NCBI GenBank assembly: GCA_002083435.1
Contig: LWDJ01000004.1
Coordinates: forward strand, 130,596-194,595
Length of the DNA: 64,000 nt
From: Proteobacteria bacterium SG_bin6
GTDB lineage: Bacteria > Pseudomonadota > Alphaproteobacteria > Sphingomonadales > Sphingomonadaceae
Reading direction: 5' to 3'
Of this stretch, positions 38,145 through 47,269 are shown piece after piece. A program made the translations under genes and the position numbers. Under the pieces are notes generated by a model that did not search any database, was not told where the DNA came from, and saw only the letters and a program-made list of their open reading frames with translations. Within the stretch, counting starts at the first letter, position 1. Each line of letters begins with the position of its first letter.

Positions 38145-38549
38145 GTGGCCAGGCTCAGGATCAAGACGCAGCTGCTGGTGGGCGAGACGATCGCGCTCGG
38201 CCCCGGCAAGGCCGAATTGCTCGAAGCGATCGGGCGCGAGGGGTCGATCTCGGCGGCGGCTAGGGCGATGGGTCTGAGCTATCGCCGCGCGTGGCTGATG
38301 ATCGACGCGACCAACCGCGCCTTCGCCGAGCCTTTGGTCGCGCTCCACCCGGGCGCCCGGATTGGCGCGACCCTGACCGAGGAGGGACGCGCGGTCGTCA
38401 CCGCCTATCGTGCGCTGGAGGCGGCGTTGGCCGAGACGGGCGAGCGCCACGGGCGCGCGATCCTCGACCGGCTTCGGGCGGCGACGGAAGGCGGCGACGG
38501 GACCAACGCGACCGACACGAGCATTGCTTCGGACGTTTCAACGAGGTGA
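38145..38549 (+). CDS. ModE-family winged-helix regulator (DNA-binding domain only)
   Basis: A regulator of 134 residues starting at a GTG. The ModE-type LysR-like winged helix covers about residues 5-75: LGPGKAELLEAIGREGSISA, AARAMGLSYRRAWLMIDATN, then TLTEEGRAVVTAYRAL at the end of the wing. The two molybdate-binding Mop domains of E. coli ModE are absent, as in the short ModE-N forms seen in many alphaproteobacteria; the C-terminus is a short Thr/Ser-rich tail. It is divergent from the TonB receptor, with a ModE-box-like palindrome between them, so it is likely autoregulated. How a Mop-less form would sense molybdate is not evident. Confidence 0.87.
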   Translation: MARLRIKTQLLVGETIALGPGKAELLEAIGREGSISAAARAMGLSYRRAWLMIDATNRAFAEPLVALHPGARIGATLTEEGRAVVTAYRALEAALAETGERHGRAILDRLRAATEGGDGTNATDTSIASDVSTR

Positions 38550-38570
38550 AACCGTCGGCAATCGGCCAAA

Positions 38571-38770
38571 TCACGGGAAAGCACGGCGCACCCGACCCGC
38601 GACCTGCCGCACCGAGCGCGTGACAAGCACCGCCACGCCCACGATCAGCGCATCACCGATCAGCGCCACGATGATCGCGCTGCGGGAACCATGCTCGGCC
38701 AGGCTGCCAGAACGAGCGGCGCGCCCTGCGGGTCCGGCGCGATCGCGCGGGCCTTGCCACACCGATCGGG
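38571..38770 (-). pseudogene. Deleted copy of a CDF transporter gene
   Basis: The minus strand encodes SLAEHGSRSAIIVALIGDAL, matching the N-terminus MAEHGTRSAIIAAMIGNLLI of the CDF transporter at 63005-63919. It then jumps directly to GVAVLVTRSVRQVAG, matching two later segments of that protein (VVAVLVARE and LARSVRQVAG). The similarity continues at DNA level into the upstream leader (GAACGAGCGGCGCG ... GGGTCCGGCGCGAT in both places). It is an internally deleted, non-functional duplicate in the 280-bp gap between the ModE-like gene and the antiporter. Confidence 0.6.
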
Positions 38771-38829
38771 CGTTTGATTAAAGTCCGCCAATGCGGCACT
38801 GCCGGTCGCGGTCAACAGGGACGCCAATC

Positions 38830-40119
38830 ATGATCCACGAGGTTCGCTTGACACCGTTCGACGCCGCCGCGGTGCTGATCGCGCTCGCGGCGCTGCTCGG
38901 CTATGTCAATCACCGCTTCATCAAGGTTCCCGCCTCGGTCGCGCTGACGGTGATGGGGGCGCTCGCCTCGCTGCTGGTGATCGGGCTGGACCGGCTGCTG
39001 CCGGGCAGCACGGTGGGTGCCGATCTCACGCGCTTCATCGCGCGGATCGATTTTCACGAAACCCTGATGAACGGGATGCTCTCGTTCCTGCTGTTCGCGG
39101 GCGCGCTGCACGTCGATTGGCCGCAGATGAAGCGCGGGCGCTGGCCGATCCTGGTGCTGAGCACGGTCGGGGTGCTGCTCTCGACCGCGATCGTGGGCTT
39201 TGGGCTCTACGCGATCGCGGTCGCGCTGGGGCTGGCGATCCCGCTGATCTGGGCGCTGGTGTTCGGGGCGCTGATCAGCCCGACCGATCCGGTCTCGGTG
39301 ATGGGAGTGCTCAAGCGCACCAGCGTGACCCCGGTGCTCGAAGCGACCGTCGCGGGCGAAAGCCTGTTCAACGATGGCGTCGGCGTCGTCGTCTTCGCCA
39401 TTTTGCTCGCGACCGCGCTGTCGGGCGCGCCCTTTTCGCTCGCGACGGCGGGGCAGTTGTTCCTGATCGAGGCGGGCGGCGGGGTGCTGCTCGGCCTGGC
39501 GATCGGCTGGATCGGCTTTCGGATGATGCGCTCGATCGACGAATATAAGGTGGAGGTGATGATCAGCCTGGCGGTCGTGATGGGCGGCTATGCGCTGGCC
39601 AAGGCGATCCATGTCAGCGGCCCGGTCGCGATGGCGGTCGCGGGGTTGCTGATCGGCAATGCCGGCGTCGCTTATGCGATGAGCGACGTGACGCGCGAAT
39701 ATCTCCTCAAATTCTGGTCGCTGATCGACGATATTCTGAACGCGGTGCTGTTCCTGCTGATCGGGCTGGAGGTGGTGACAATCCCCGCCGACAGCCGGTT
39801 GCTGCTGCTCGGGTTGCTCGCGGTGCCGCTCGCGCTGGCGGCACGGGCGCTGTCGGTGCTGCTGCCGCTCGCGCTGCTGCGACCTTTGCTCGACCTCGGG
39901 CGGCTCGCCCCGCCGACCTTGATCTGGGGCGGCCTGCGTGGCGGCATCTCGATCGCGCTGGCGCTGAGCCTCACGAGCACGAATGCGCCGCCTGGGCTGC
40001 TCGCGGCGACCTATCTGGTCGTGCTGTTCTCGGTGGTGGTGCAAGGCGGGACGATCGAGCGCGTGCTGCGCTATGCGACCGCGCGGTTGCCGGCGGACGA
40101 GCATCTGCCCCCCGCGTAA
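38830..40119 (+). CDS. Na+/H+ antiporter, CPA1/NhaP type
   Basis: A cation:proton antiporter of 429 residues with about 12 hydrophobic segments. Family motifs: LVFGALISPTDPVSVMGVLK (residues about 148-168), VAGESLFNDGVGVVVFAIL with the Asn-Asp transport pair (about 173-190), and LIWGGLRGGISIALALSL near residue 365 with the conserved Arg. The start ATG at 38830 has AGGGACG upstream. It exchanges Na+ or K+ for H+ across the inner membrane; ion preference cannot be read. Monocistronic. Confidence 0.9.
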   Translation: MIHEVRLTPFDAAAVLIALAALLGYVNHRFIKVPASVALTVMGALASLLVIGLDRLLPGSTVGADLTRFIARIDFHETLMNGMLSFLLFAGALHVDWPQMKRGRWPILVLSTVGVLLSTAIVGFGLYAIAVALGLAIPLIWALVFGALISPTDPVSVMGVLKRTSVTPVLEATVAGESLFNDGVGVVVFAILLATALSGAPFSLATAGQLFLIEAGGGVLLGLAIGWIGFRMMRSIDEYKVEVMISLAVVMGGYALAKAIHVSGPVAMAVAGLLIGNAGVAYAMSDVTREYLLKFWSLIDDILNAVLFLLIGLEVVTIPADSRLLLLGLLAVPLALAARALSVLLPLALLRPLLDLGRLAPPTLIWGGLRGGISIALALSLTSTNAPPGLLAATYLVVLFSVVVQGGTIERVLRYATARLPADEHLPPA

Positions 40120-40124
40120 CCGCG

Positions 40125-41042
40125 CTACGCCGCCGTGGCGGCGCGGGCATGTTCCCAGCTCATCAGCAGCACGCCCGCGAAGACGATCACGAAGCCGCCC
40201 AGGTGGATCCAACGGAACGGTTCGCCGAGCAGCCAATAGCTCAGCACCAGCGCGGTCAGCGGCATCACCCCCATGAAGGTCGCGGCGACCACCCCGCTCA
40301 CTTGCGCGATGCCGCGATACCAAAGCCAGCTCCCCAGCGCGAGCGTTCCGGCGGCGTAGAAGAGCAGTGCCGCCCAGCCCGTGCCATCGGCACGCGGCGG
40401 CCCGAGCTGGCCGGTGACGAGCGCCGCGACGGCGAACAGCGGCAGCGCGAGCAGCGCGCCCAGCCCGGCGGCGAGCACCGGGTCGATCACTTTCGAAACG
40501 CGCTGGCCGATCAGCGTATAGGCCGCCTCGCAACAGATCGCGGCGAAGATCAGCAGCGCGCCGCTCAGCGCGCCCGGATCGCCGCCGCCACCCGCACGAC
40601 CCAGTTCGAGCAGCAAAGCGCCGCCCACCGCCGCGCAAAGCGCCGCGATCTTTCGCCACGATGGCTTCTCGCCGAAGAACAGCATCGCCCCCGCCGCCGT
40701 CACCGCCGGGGTCATCGCCATGATCGTCGCCCCCGCGACTCCCGAGGCGAGCCGCATCCCGTAAAGCATCAGCGCCGAGAAGCCGAACATGCCGAACAGC
40801 GCGATCAGCGCGAGGCGCAGCCAATCGCCGCGCTTGATGCCCGGAATGTCGCGCCAATGCTCGCGCGCGGCGAGCATCAGCAGCGCGCTGCCGATCCCAA
40901 CGCGCATCAGCCCGGCGAGCATCGGCGGGAAGGCGGCCCCCACCAGCTTGCTGACCGGCGTCGCCGAGCCGAACAGCGCCATGCCGCCGATCAGCAGCGC
41001 GGGCGCGGCCCAACCGCTGCCGGGAGTATCGGCCCTGGCCAT
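40125..41042 (-). CDS. EamA/DMT-family transporter
   Basis: An inner-membrane protein of 305 residues with ten predicted helices in two EamA repeats (about residues 10-145 and 155-295). Signatures: ALFGSATPVSKLVGAAFPPM in repeat 1, SALMLYGMRLASGVAGATIM, and ALGSWLWYRGIAQVSGVVAA in repeat 2. Members export metabolites or amino acids; the substrate is unknown. It is convergent with the antiporter (5-bp gap). Confidence 0.87.
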   Translation of the reverse strand: MARADTPGSGWAAPALLIGGMALFGSATPVSKLVGAAFPPMLAGLMRVGIGSALLMLAAREHWRDIPGIKRGDWLRLALIALFGMFGFSALMLYGMRLASGVAGATIMAMTPAVTAAGAMLFFGEKPSWRKIAALCAAVGGALLLELGRAGGGGDPGALSGALLIFAAICCEAAYTLIGQRVSKVIDPVLAAGLGALLALPLFAVAALVTGQLGPPRADGTGWAALLFYAAGTLALGSWLWYRGIAQVSGVVAATFMGVMPLTALVLSYWLLGEPFRWIHLGGFVIVFAGVLLMSWEHARAATAA

Positions 41043-41099
41043 GGCGACTGAACGTCCGAACGCCTGCTTGGGGCCAAACGCGGGTGAAAGAAGCGGCGA

Positions 41100-42662
41100 T
41101 CAGCCCAGCTGCGCGTCCGGCACGATCTTGAGCGCGAAACGCTGCCCCTCCGCCGGCGCCGGAAGGGGCGTCACGCCCCAGGCGTTGAGCAGTGCCGCGA
41201 TGGCAAGCGCGCGGCGCTGGGCAAGGTTCGGGCGCGCGGGCGGATCACCCTCGGGCAAGCCGGGCACCCCGAGCGCGCGCACGTTCCAGCGCCGCGCCGC
41301 CCAGGCCGAGGTCTCGACCGCCGCGCGCACCTCCGGATCGAGCGCGTCGGCATTGTCGGCGAAGGCGATCGCCGGCAGCGGCTGTTGCGGCGGCACGATC
41401 GCCACCGCCCAACCGTCATTCCCCTCCGCCGCCCGTGCCTCGAGCGCGCGGTAGGTGGCGAGCGTCGCGCCGGGGAGCGGCGTGGCGGGCGCGGTGGCGC
41501 GGTGGTGATCGCGGTCGATCGTCACGTCTTCGGCGGCGATGCCGGTCGCGAGCGCGATCATCCGGGTAAGCGCCGCCAGCCGCTGCGCCTCGCCGGCCGC
41601 GCCCTCGCCCGCCTGGCGCAGTTCCTCGCGCTGCGCCTCGATCGCACCGGCGCCCGCCTCCAGCATCACCCGATCGAGATCGAGCCGCACCTGCTGCCCC
41701 AGCCTGTCGGCGAGCGCTGCGCGCAGGTCCGCGAGCTTCACCGAGGCGCTGCGCGGCGCAATCACCACCGCGCGGATGGTGAGCGGACGGGCGCCGAAAT
41801 CAAGTTCGAGCTGCGTCACCCGCGCGCTCTCGCCGAACCGCTCCTTCAGCAAAGTGCGCGCCTGCGCGGTCGCCACCGCCTCGCGCCCGATGCGGTTGAG
41901 CGAGATGCCGAGTGGGATCGCCATGGCGACGAACACCAGCAGCAGCGTCAGCGTCTGCGCCCAGCTTTGCCGGTGCGAGAGGTGATGACCAAAGCCGTAG
42001 AAGCGCGCCATCGCGGTCGCCGAAAGCGCGATGGTGATGAAATTGGTGACGAACAGCGCCAGCGCCCCCGCCCCCACCGGCAGATTGCGCGTGGCAAGGC
42101 CATAGCCTACGACCGCGAGCGGCGGCATCAGCGCGGTCGCGATGGCAACACCCACGATCGTCTCGCCGCGCCCGCGAATGATCGCGAAGCTGCCGGCGAG
42201 CGCGGCGAACAGCGCCACCGCCAGATCGAACAAATTGGGCCGGGTCCGCGCGACGATCTCGGCGGTCGGCGCCTGAAGCGGCGACAGCGTGACGATGAGC
42301 ACGGTGAACGCCACCGCCGCGGCCGATCCCATCACCAGCGCCTTCAGCGCGCGGCGCAGCTCGGCGAAGTCGAACAGCGCCAGGGCAAAACCGAAGCCCA
42401 AGATCGGCCCCATCAGCGGCGAGATCAGCATCGCCCCGATCACTACCGCCGGCGAGGAGAGCAGCAGCCCGAGCACCGCGATACCAGCGGACATGATCGT
42501 CATGAACACGAAGCGCGGCGACCCGCCGCTTTCCTCGATCACGCGCGCGAGCACCGCCTCATGGTCCACCCCCGCCACGATCGCGCGGCGCCACCAGCGA
42601 TAGAGCGCAAGCCGCGCCAGGCGGTCGGAGATGGCTCCGCGTTGGGGGGAATAATCGGCCAT
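41100..42662 (-). CDS. DUF389 membrane protein
   Basis: A protein of 520 residues. The N-terminal half carries the DUF389 (TIGR00341-like) membrane domain with six or more helices and the signature MTIMSAGIAVLGLLLSSPAV followed by VIGAMLISPLMGPILGFGFA. The second part has ATALMPPLAVVGYGLATRNL. The C-terminal half (from about residue 270) is a soluble alpha/beta region with periodic patterns (LTIRAVVIAPRSASVKLADL). Function unknown in the family. It is divergent from the CLC channel gene. Confidence 0.85.
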   Translation of the reverse strand: MADYSPQRGAISDRLARLALYRWWRRAIVAGVDHEAVLARVIEESGGSPRFVFMTIMSAGIAVLGLLLSSPAVVIGAMLISPLMGPILGFGFALALFDFAELRRALKALVMGSAAAVAFTVLIVTLSPLQAPTAEIVARTRPNLFDLAVALFAALAGSFAIIRGRGETIVGVAIATALMPPLAVVGYGLATRNLPVGAGALALFVTNFITIALSATAMARFYGFGHHLSHRQSWAQTLTLLLVFVAMAIPLGISLNRIGREAVATAQARTLLKERFGESARVTQLELDFGARPLTIRAVVIAPRSASVKLADLRAALADRLGQQVRLDLDRVMLEAGAGAIEAQREELRQAGEGAAGEAQRLAALTRMIALATGIAAEDVTIDRDHHRATAPATPLPGATLATYRALEARAAEGNDGWAVAIVPPQQPLPAIAFADNADALDPEVRAAVETSAWAARRWNVRALGVPGLPEGDPPARPNLAQRRALAIAALLNAWGVTPLPAPAEGQRFALKIVPDAQLG

Positions 42663-42769
42663 GCGCGCGTCTTATGCACCGATCCCGCTGCCGGGTCACG
42701 CCGGCACGCCAGGCGCTCACCCAGAGAACAGTGATTTCGCCGGGGGCAAAATCCTTCTAGGGCAAGGCG

Positions 42770-44116
42770 ATGACGTTTTCTCTTGATCGGCGTTGGCGCG
42801 TACTGCTGCGCCGCCACGGCCCCGCCTCGGCGGTCTGGCGGCGGCGGATCGCGATGGCGGCGGGCGGGATCGCGGTGGGGCTCGCGGCGTTGCTCTTCGC
42901 CCGCGTCGCCGATGAAGCGAGTGCCTGGTTCGCCTTACTGGTCCGGGTTTGGTGGTGGGCGCCGCTGATCCTGACACCGCTCGGCTTCGCGCTGATCGTT
43001 GGCGCCACCCGCCGCTTCGCGCCCGAGGCGACCGGGTCGGGCATCCCCCAAGTAATCGCCGCGACGGATCATCCCGAAGAAGCCGATCGCGCGCTGCTCT
43101 CGGTCAAGACCGCACTGTTCAAGGGCGTTTTCACCGTCGCCGCGCTCGCCTGTGGCGCCTCGGTAGGGCGCGAGGGGCCGACGGTGCAGATTTCCGCCGC
43201 GATGCTCACCTGGCACGCGCGGCTGCTGCGGGTACCAATGCGCGCCTCGATGATCATCGCCGGCGGCGCGGCCGGGGTGGCGGCGGCGTTCAACACCCCA
43301 CTCGCCGGGATCGCCTTCGCGATCGAAGAGCTGGCGGACGCCTATGAACAGCGCGTCGCGCTGCTCGTGATGTCAACCATCATGATCGCCGGCATGGTAA
43401 GCCTGGGGATCGCGGGCGATTATGTCTATTTCGGCGCCGTACGTGATGCGCTGCCGGCGGCGGCGGTGTTGCGGATCGCGCCGGTGGCGGGGGTGATCGG
43501 CGGGGTCGCGGGCGCGCTGTTCGCCCGGGCGATGCTCGGCATCGGCGCGGCGCGCGACCATTGGCTGCCGATGCTGCGAAACCGGCCGATGGTCTGGGCG
43601 GCGCTGTGTGGCGCCTGTGTCGCCGGGCTGGGCGTGGTGACCGGCCTCACCTGGGGCACGGGCTATTCGGCGGCGCGGGCAATCATATCGGGCACCAACG
43701 CGCCTTATTGGTTCGGACCAGCCAAGTTCCTGAGCGCGCTCGCGACCGCCGCCTCGGGTTTGCCTGGCGGCATTTTCGCGCCCTCGCTCGCGACCGGCGC
43801 CGGGCTCGGCGCGGCGCTGCGTGCGCTGTTCCCCGGCGACCCGGGCGGCGCGGTGGTGCTGCTGGGGATGGTCGCCTATTTCACCGGCGCTGTACGCGCG
43901 CCGCTGACCGCGGTGATCATCATCGTCGAGGCCACAGCGAGCCGCAGCATGATCCTGCCGCTGTTCCTGTCGGCTCTGATCGCCAATTCGGTATCGGCGC
44001 TGGTCTGCAAGCAGCGGCTGTACCACGGCCTCGCCAAGCCCTGGCGAGCGACATTGGTGCAGCCGGGCGGGCCTCCCGCCAGCAAAGTCAGCCCGACACC
44101 ATCGGCGACGGCGTGA
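42770..44116 (+). CDS. clcA: CLC-family chloride channel/antiporter
   Basis: CLC transporter of 448 residues. Selectivity-filter motifs are intact: TGSGIPQVI (GSGIP), GASVGREGPTVQISAAML (GREGP with the external gating Glu) and GLPGGIFAPSLATGAGLGA (GxFxP). The internal proton Glu position corresponding to E203 of E. coli ClcA is a Glu in FAIEELADAYEQ, which suggests a Cl-/H+ exchanger rather than a passive channel. No CBS domains. The gene overlaps the 3' end of otsA (convergent) by 29 bp. Confidence 0.92.
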   Translation: MTFSLDRRWRVLLRRHGPASAVWRRRIAMAAGGIAVGLAALLFARVADEASAWFALLVRVWWWAPLILTPLGFALIVGATRRFAPEATGSGIPQVIAATDHPEEADRALLSVKTALFKGVFTVAALACGASVGREGPTVQISAAMLTWHARLLRVPMRASMIIAGGAAGVAAAFNTPLAGIAFAIEELADAYEQRVALLVMSTIMIAGMVSLGIAGDYVYFGAVRDALPAAAVLRIAPVAGVIGGVAGALFARAMLGIGAARDHWLPMLRNRPMVWAALCGACVAGLGVVTGLTWGTGYSAARAIISGTNAPYWFGPAKFLSALATAASGLPGGIFAPSLATGAGLGAALRALFPGDPGGAVVLLGMVAYFTGAVRAPLTAVIIIVEATASRSMILPLFLSALIANSVSALVCKQRLYHGLAKPWRATLVQPGGPPASKVSPTPSATA

Positions 44117-45488
44117 CCGCTGCCGTCAACGCCTCGGTGAACCGACGGCGCCACCAGAAAACATCCTCATTCTTCACCCCCTCGATCAGCGCCTGCCAGC
44201 GGCGCTGGCGTTCCTCGCGTGGCATCTTGAGCGCGAGAAAAATCGCGTCCGCCACATCCTCGGCGCTATAGGGGTTTATCAGCACCGCCTCGGGCATCTG
44301 CGCCGCCGCGCCGGCGAAGCGCGACAGGATCAGCACGCCGGGATCGGCCGGATCTTGGGCTGCGACATATTCCTTCGCGACCAGGTTCATCCCGTCGCGC
44401 AAGGGGGTGATCAACGCGATCTTCGCCGCGCGATACACCCCCGCCAGCACATCACGCGGATAGCCCTGGTTCACATAGCGGATCGGCACCCAGTCGAGAT
44501 CGGCATAAGCGCCGTTGATCCGCCCGGCGAGCGTCTCCAGGCTTTCGCGGATGCGCTGATAACTGCCCACCGCCCCACGCGAAGGCGGCGCGATCTGCAG
44601 CAGGAACACTTCCTTGCGCTCCTCGGGATGCTCTTTCAGGAAGCGCTCATAGCCGAGGAAGCGCTCTTCCAGCCCCTTCGAATAATCAAGCCGATCGACC
44701 CCCACGATCATGTCGCGCCCCACCGCCGAATCCCGCATCTGCCGATAGGCGAGCCGCGCGCGCGGGCTGCCGGCGACGCGCTCGAACTCGGCAGCGTCGA
44801 TGCCGATCGGGCAGGTGATCAGCCGAACCTGACGCCCGCGACACGCCATCACCCCGTCCGCGCCGACTTCGGCGCCCATCTCGTGGCAGACGAAATCGCA
44901 GAACGCGCTGCGCCAATCATCAGTGTGGAAGCCGATCACGTCATAAGCGAACAGCGTTTCAACGAGCTGCTCGGCCTCGGGCAGCGTCATCAGCAGCCGG
45001 CGTGGCGGCCAGGGGATGTGGAGGAAGAACCCCATCCGGTTCTCGCACCCCAACGCGCGCAGCTCCTGGGCGAGCGGGATCAGGTGATAATCCTGTACCC
45101 ATACCGCGTCGCCCGGCTCGATCAGCGGGCGGACGGTATTGGCGAAGCGCTCGTTGACGCGCTGATAGCCGCCGGCGAAGTCGCGCTCATATTCGGCGAG
45201 ATCGATCCGATAGTGGAACAGCGGCCACAGCGTGCGGTTGGCATAGCCGTTATAATATTCGTCGACGTCCTGTTCCTCCAGGTCGACGGTCGCGGTGGTA
45301 TAGCCCTGCCCGCGCGTCAGGGTGACCTGGCCGGTGAAATTGTCGGTCACCTCGCCCGACCAGCCGAACCAGATGCCGCCCACTTCCGAAAGCGCCGCGC
45401 CCACCGCGACCGCGAGCCCGCCCTGCGCGCCCGATTGCCCGTCGCGCGGCACGCTCACGCGGTTCGAGATGACGATGAGCCGGCTCAT
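44088..45488 (-). CDS. otsA: Trehalose-6-phosphate synthase
   Basis: GT20 glycosyltransferase of 466 residues making trehalose 6-phosphate from UDP-glucose and glucose 6-phosphate. The ATG at 45488 gives SRLIVISNRVSVPRDG at the N-terminus. Further GT20 motifs: GGLAVAVGAAL, VWVQDYHLIPLAQELRALG, GFFLHIPWPPRRLL, GVDRLDYSKGLEERFLGYER (donor-binding Arg/Lys region) and PLRDGMNLVAKEYVAAQ. The start overlaps the stop of the GH15 gene by ATGA; third gene of otsB-GH15-otsA. Confidence 0.95.
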   Translation of the reverse strand: MSRLIVISNRVSVPRDGQSGAQGGLAVAVGAALSEVGGIWFGWSGEVTDNFTGQVTLTRGQGYTTATVDLEEQDVDEYYNGYANRTLWPLFHYRIDLAEYERDFAGGYQRVNERFANTVRPLIEPGDAVWVQDYHLIPLAQELRALGCENRMGFFLHIPWPPRRLLMTLPEAEQLVETLFAYDVIGFHTDDWRSAFCDFVCHEMGAEVGADGVMACRGRQVRLITCPIGIDAAEFERVAGSPRARLAYRQMRDSAVGRDMIVGVDRLDYSKGLEERFLGYERFLKEHPEERKEVFLLQIAPPSRGAVGSYQRIRESLETLAGRINGAYADLDWVPIRYVNQGYPRDVLAGVYRAAKIALITPLRDGMNLVAKEYVAAQDPADPGVLILSRFAGAAAQMPEAVLINPYSAEDVADAIFLALKMPREERQRRWQALIEGVKNEDVFWWRRRFTEALTAAVTPSPMVSG

Positions 45489-47269
45489 CGGATCGCGCTC
45501 CAGGGGCGGCTCAGCAGCACCGCGCAGTTGATGATGCCGACCAGCGAATAGGTTTGCGGATAGTTGCCCCACAGCTCACCGCTCACCGGATCAATGTCTT
45601 CGGAAAGCAGCCCGGCGGAGGTGCGGCGCGCGAGCATCTCCTCGAACAGCGCGCGTGCTTCCCCGGTGCGGCCGGTAAAATGCAACGCCTCGATCAGCCA
45701 GAAGGTGCAGACGTTGAACGCCGTCTGCGGCAGGCCGAAATCATCCTCGCTCGCATAGCGCAGCATGTGCGACCCGCGGCGCAGCCCCGCTTCGACCGCG
45801 GCGAGCGTGCCGAGGAAACGCGGGTCGTCGGGCGCCAGGAAGCGCAGGTCGAGCAGCTGGATCAGGCTCGCGTCGAGATCATCGCCCTCGAAGGTCGCGG
45901 AAAGCCGGTTGGTGTCGGGGCGCCATGCCGCCGCCTCGACGCGGGCGCGCAGCGCATCGGCGCGGTGCTGCCAGAAGTCGGCGCGCGCGCGCAATCCGAG
46001 CGCGCTTGCGGCCTTGGCGAGCCGGTCGCACGCCGCCCAGCACATCGCGGCGGAATAAGTGTGAACATGGCGACGGGTGCGCAGCTCCCACAGCCCGGCG
46101 TCGGGCTGATCGAACAGCGCGAAGGCGCGTTCGCCAATCTGTTCGAGCGCCGCGAAATCGGCTTCGCCCGACAGGCGGAACAGCCGCTGATCGAAAAATG
46201 CCTGGGTGTTCGAAAGCACGATCTGGCCATAGGCATCGTGCTGCACCTGCTCGTACGCTTGGTTGCCGAAGCGCACCGGCCCCATGCCGCGATAGCCGGG
46301 AAAGCCGGCCGCGGTCCGTTCCTCCAACCGTGCCTCGCCCAGCACGCCGTAGAGCGGCTGGATCTGCCCGCCCTTCGCCGCATCGACGATGTTGCGCAGA
46401 TAAGCGAGATACCCCTCCAGCACATCGAGCGCCCCGAGCCGGTTGAGCGCCTGCACCGTGTAATAAGCGTCCCTGATCCAGCAGAAGCGATAATCCCAGT
46501 TGCGCCCCGAATCGGCATGTTCTGGAATCGAGCTGGTGAGCGCGGCGACGATCGCGCCGGTTTCCTCATGCTGGCACAGCTTCAGCGTGATCGCCGCGCG
46601 GATCACCGCCGGCTGCCAATCGAGCGGCGTGGCGAGGCCGCGCACCCACTCGCGCCAGTCCCGCTCGGTATCCGCCAGCATCGCCTCAAGCGTCGCGCCG
46701 ATCTCGCCGACGAAACTCTCGTCCGGCCCCAGGAAGAAATGCAGCGTGCTTTCGACCCGAAAGGGCTGCTCGGCCTCGATCAGCCCGACCGGGGCGGTGG
46801 TGCTCAGCCGTAGCGTCATCGCGGCGAGCTGGTAACGGACGTGATGGGTGCCGCCGATCCGCTGCGGCGCCCGGGCGCCGTCACCCCGGCTGGGCCGCAG
46901 CCGCACGCGGATGCGCGGCGCGCCGCTCAGCGGGCGGACGATGCGCGCGAAGGCAACCGGGCGGTACTGCCGCCCCATCCGGCGGAAGCGGGGCGCGAAA
47001 TCGATCACCTCGATCGCATTGCCCTGCGCATCCTGCTGCCGGGTAACGAGGACCGCGGAGTTGCGCCGATACTGCTGCTCGATCGCGACCGCATCTTCCA
47101 GATCGATCGCCCAATAGCCCTGCCCCGGCGCGTCGCCGCCGATGAGGGCCGAGAAGAGCGGCTCGCCATCGACGCGCGGCACGCAGCCCCAGACGAAGCG
47201 GCCCGCGCGATCGATAAGCGCGCTCACCTGGCAATTGCCGATCGGCCACAGATCGAGCGTCGCGGTCAC
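45485..47269 (-). CDS. GH15 (glucoamylase/trehalase-like) hydrolase
   Basis: A glycoside hydrolase of 594 residues without a signal peptide. The N-terminal trehalase-associated domain (LWPIGNCQVSALIDRAGRFVWGCVPR) is followed by the (alpha/alpha)6 barrel with SGRNWDYRFCWIRDAYYTVQ (GH15 substrate-binding Arg/Trp region) and, near the end, GLLSEDIDPVSGELWGNYPQ with the catalytic Glu region. Bacterial members next to otsAB include cytoplasmic trehalases. Overlaps on both sides (4 bp with otsB, 4 bp with otsA) show translational coupling, which implies a matched supply of synthesis and hydrolysis; the substrate is inferred from context. Confidence 0.88.
   Translation of the reverse strand: MTATLDLWPIGNCQVSALIDRAGRFVWGCVPRVDGEPLFSALIGGDAPGQGYWAIDLEDAVAIEQQYRRNSAVLVTRQQDAQGNAIEVIDFAPRFRRMGRQYRPVAFARIVRPLSGAPRIRVRLRPSRGDGARAPQRIGGTHHVRYQLAAMTLRLSTTAPVGLIEAEQPFRVESTLHFFLGPDESFVGEIGATLEAMLADTERDWREWVRGLATPLDWQPAVIRAAITLKLCQHEETGAIVAALTSSIPEHADSGRNWDYRFCWIRDAYYTVQALNRLGALDVLEGYLAYLRNIVDAAKGGQIQPLYGVLGEARLEERTAAGFPGYRGMGPVRFGNQAYEQVQHDAYGQIVLSNTQAFFDQRLFRLSGEADFAALEQIGERAFALFDQPDAGLWELRTRRHVHTYSAAMCWAACDRLAKAASALGLRARADFWQHRADALRARVEAAAWRPDTNRLSATFEGDDLDASLIQLLDLRFLAPDDPRFLGTLAAVEAGLRRGSHMLRYASEDDFGLPQTAFNVCTFWLIEALHFTGRTGEARALFEEMLARRTSAGLLSEDIDPVSGELWGNYPQTYSLVGIINCAVLLSRPWSAIR

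Noticed and set aside
38812..41013. A 733-codon minus-strand frame opposite the NhaP-type antiporter
   Set aside because: It is antisense to the antiporter and out of frame with the real EamA gene; its sequence is rich in Arg, Gln and His repeats.
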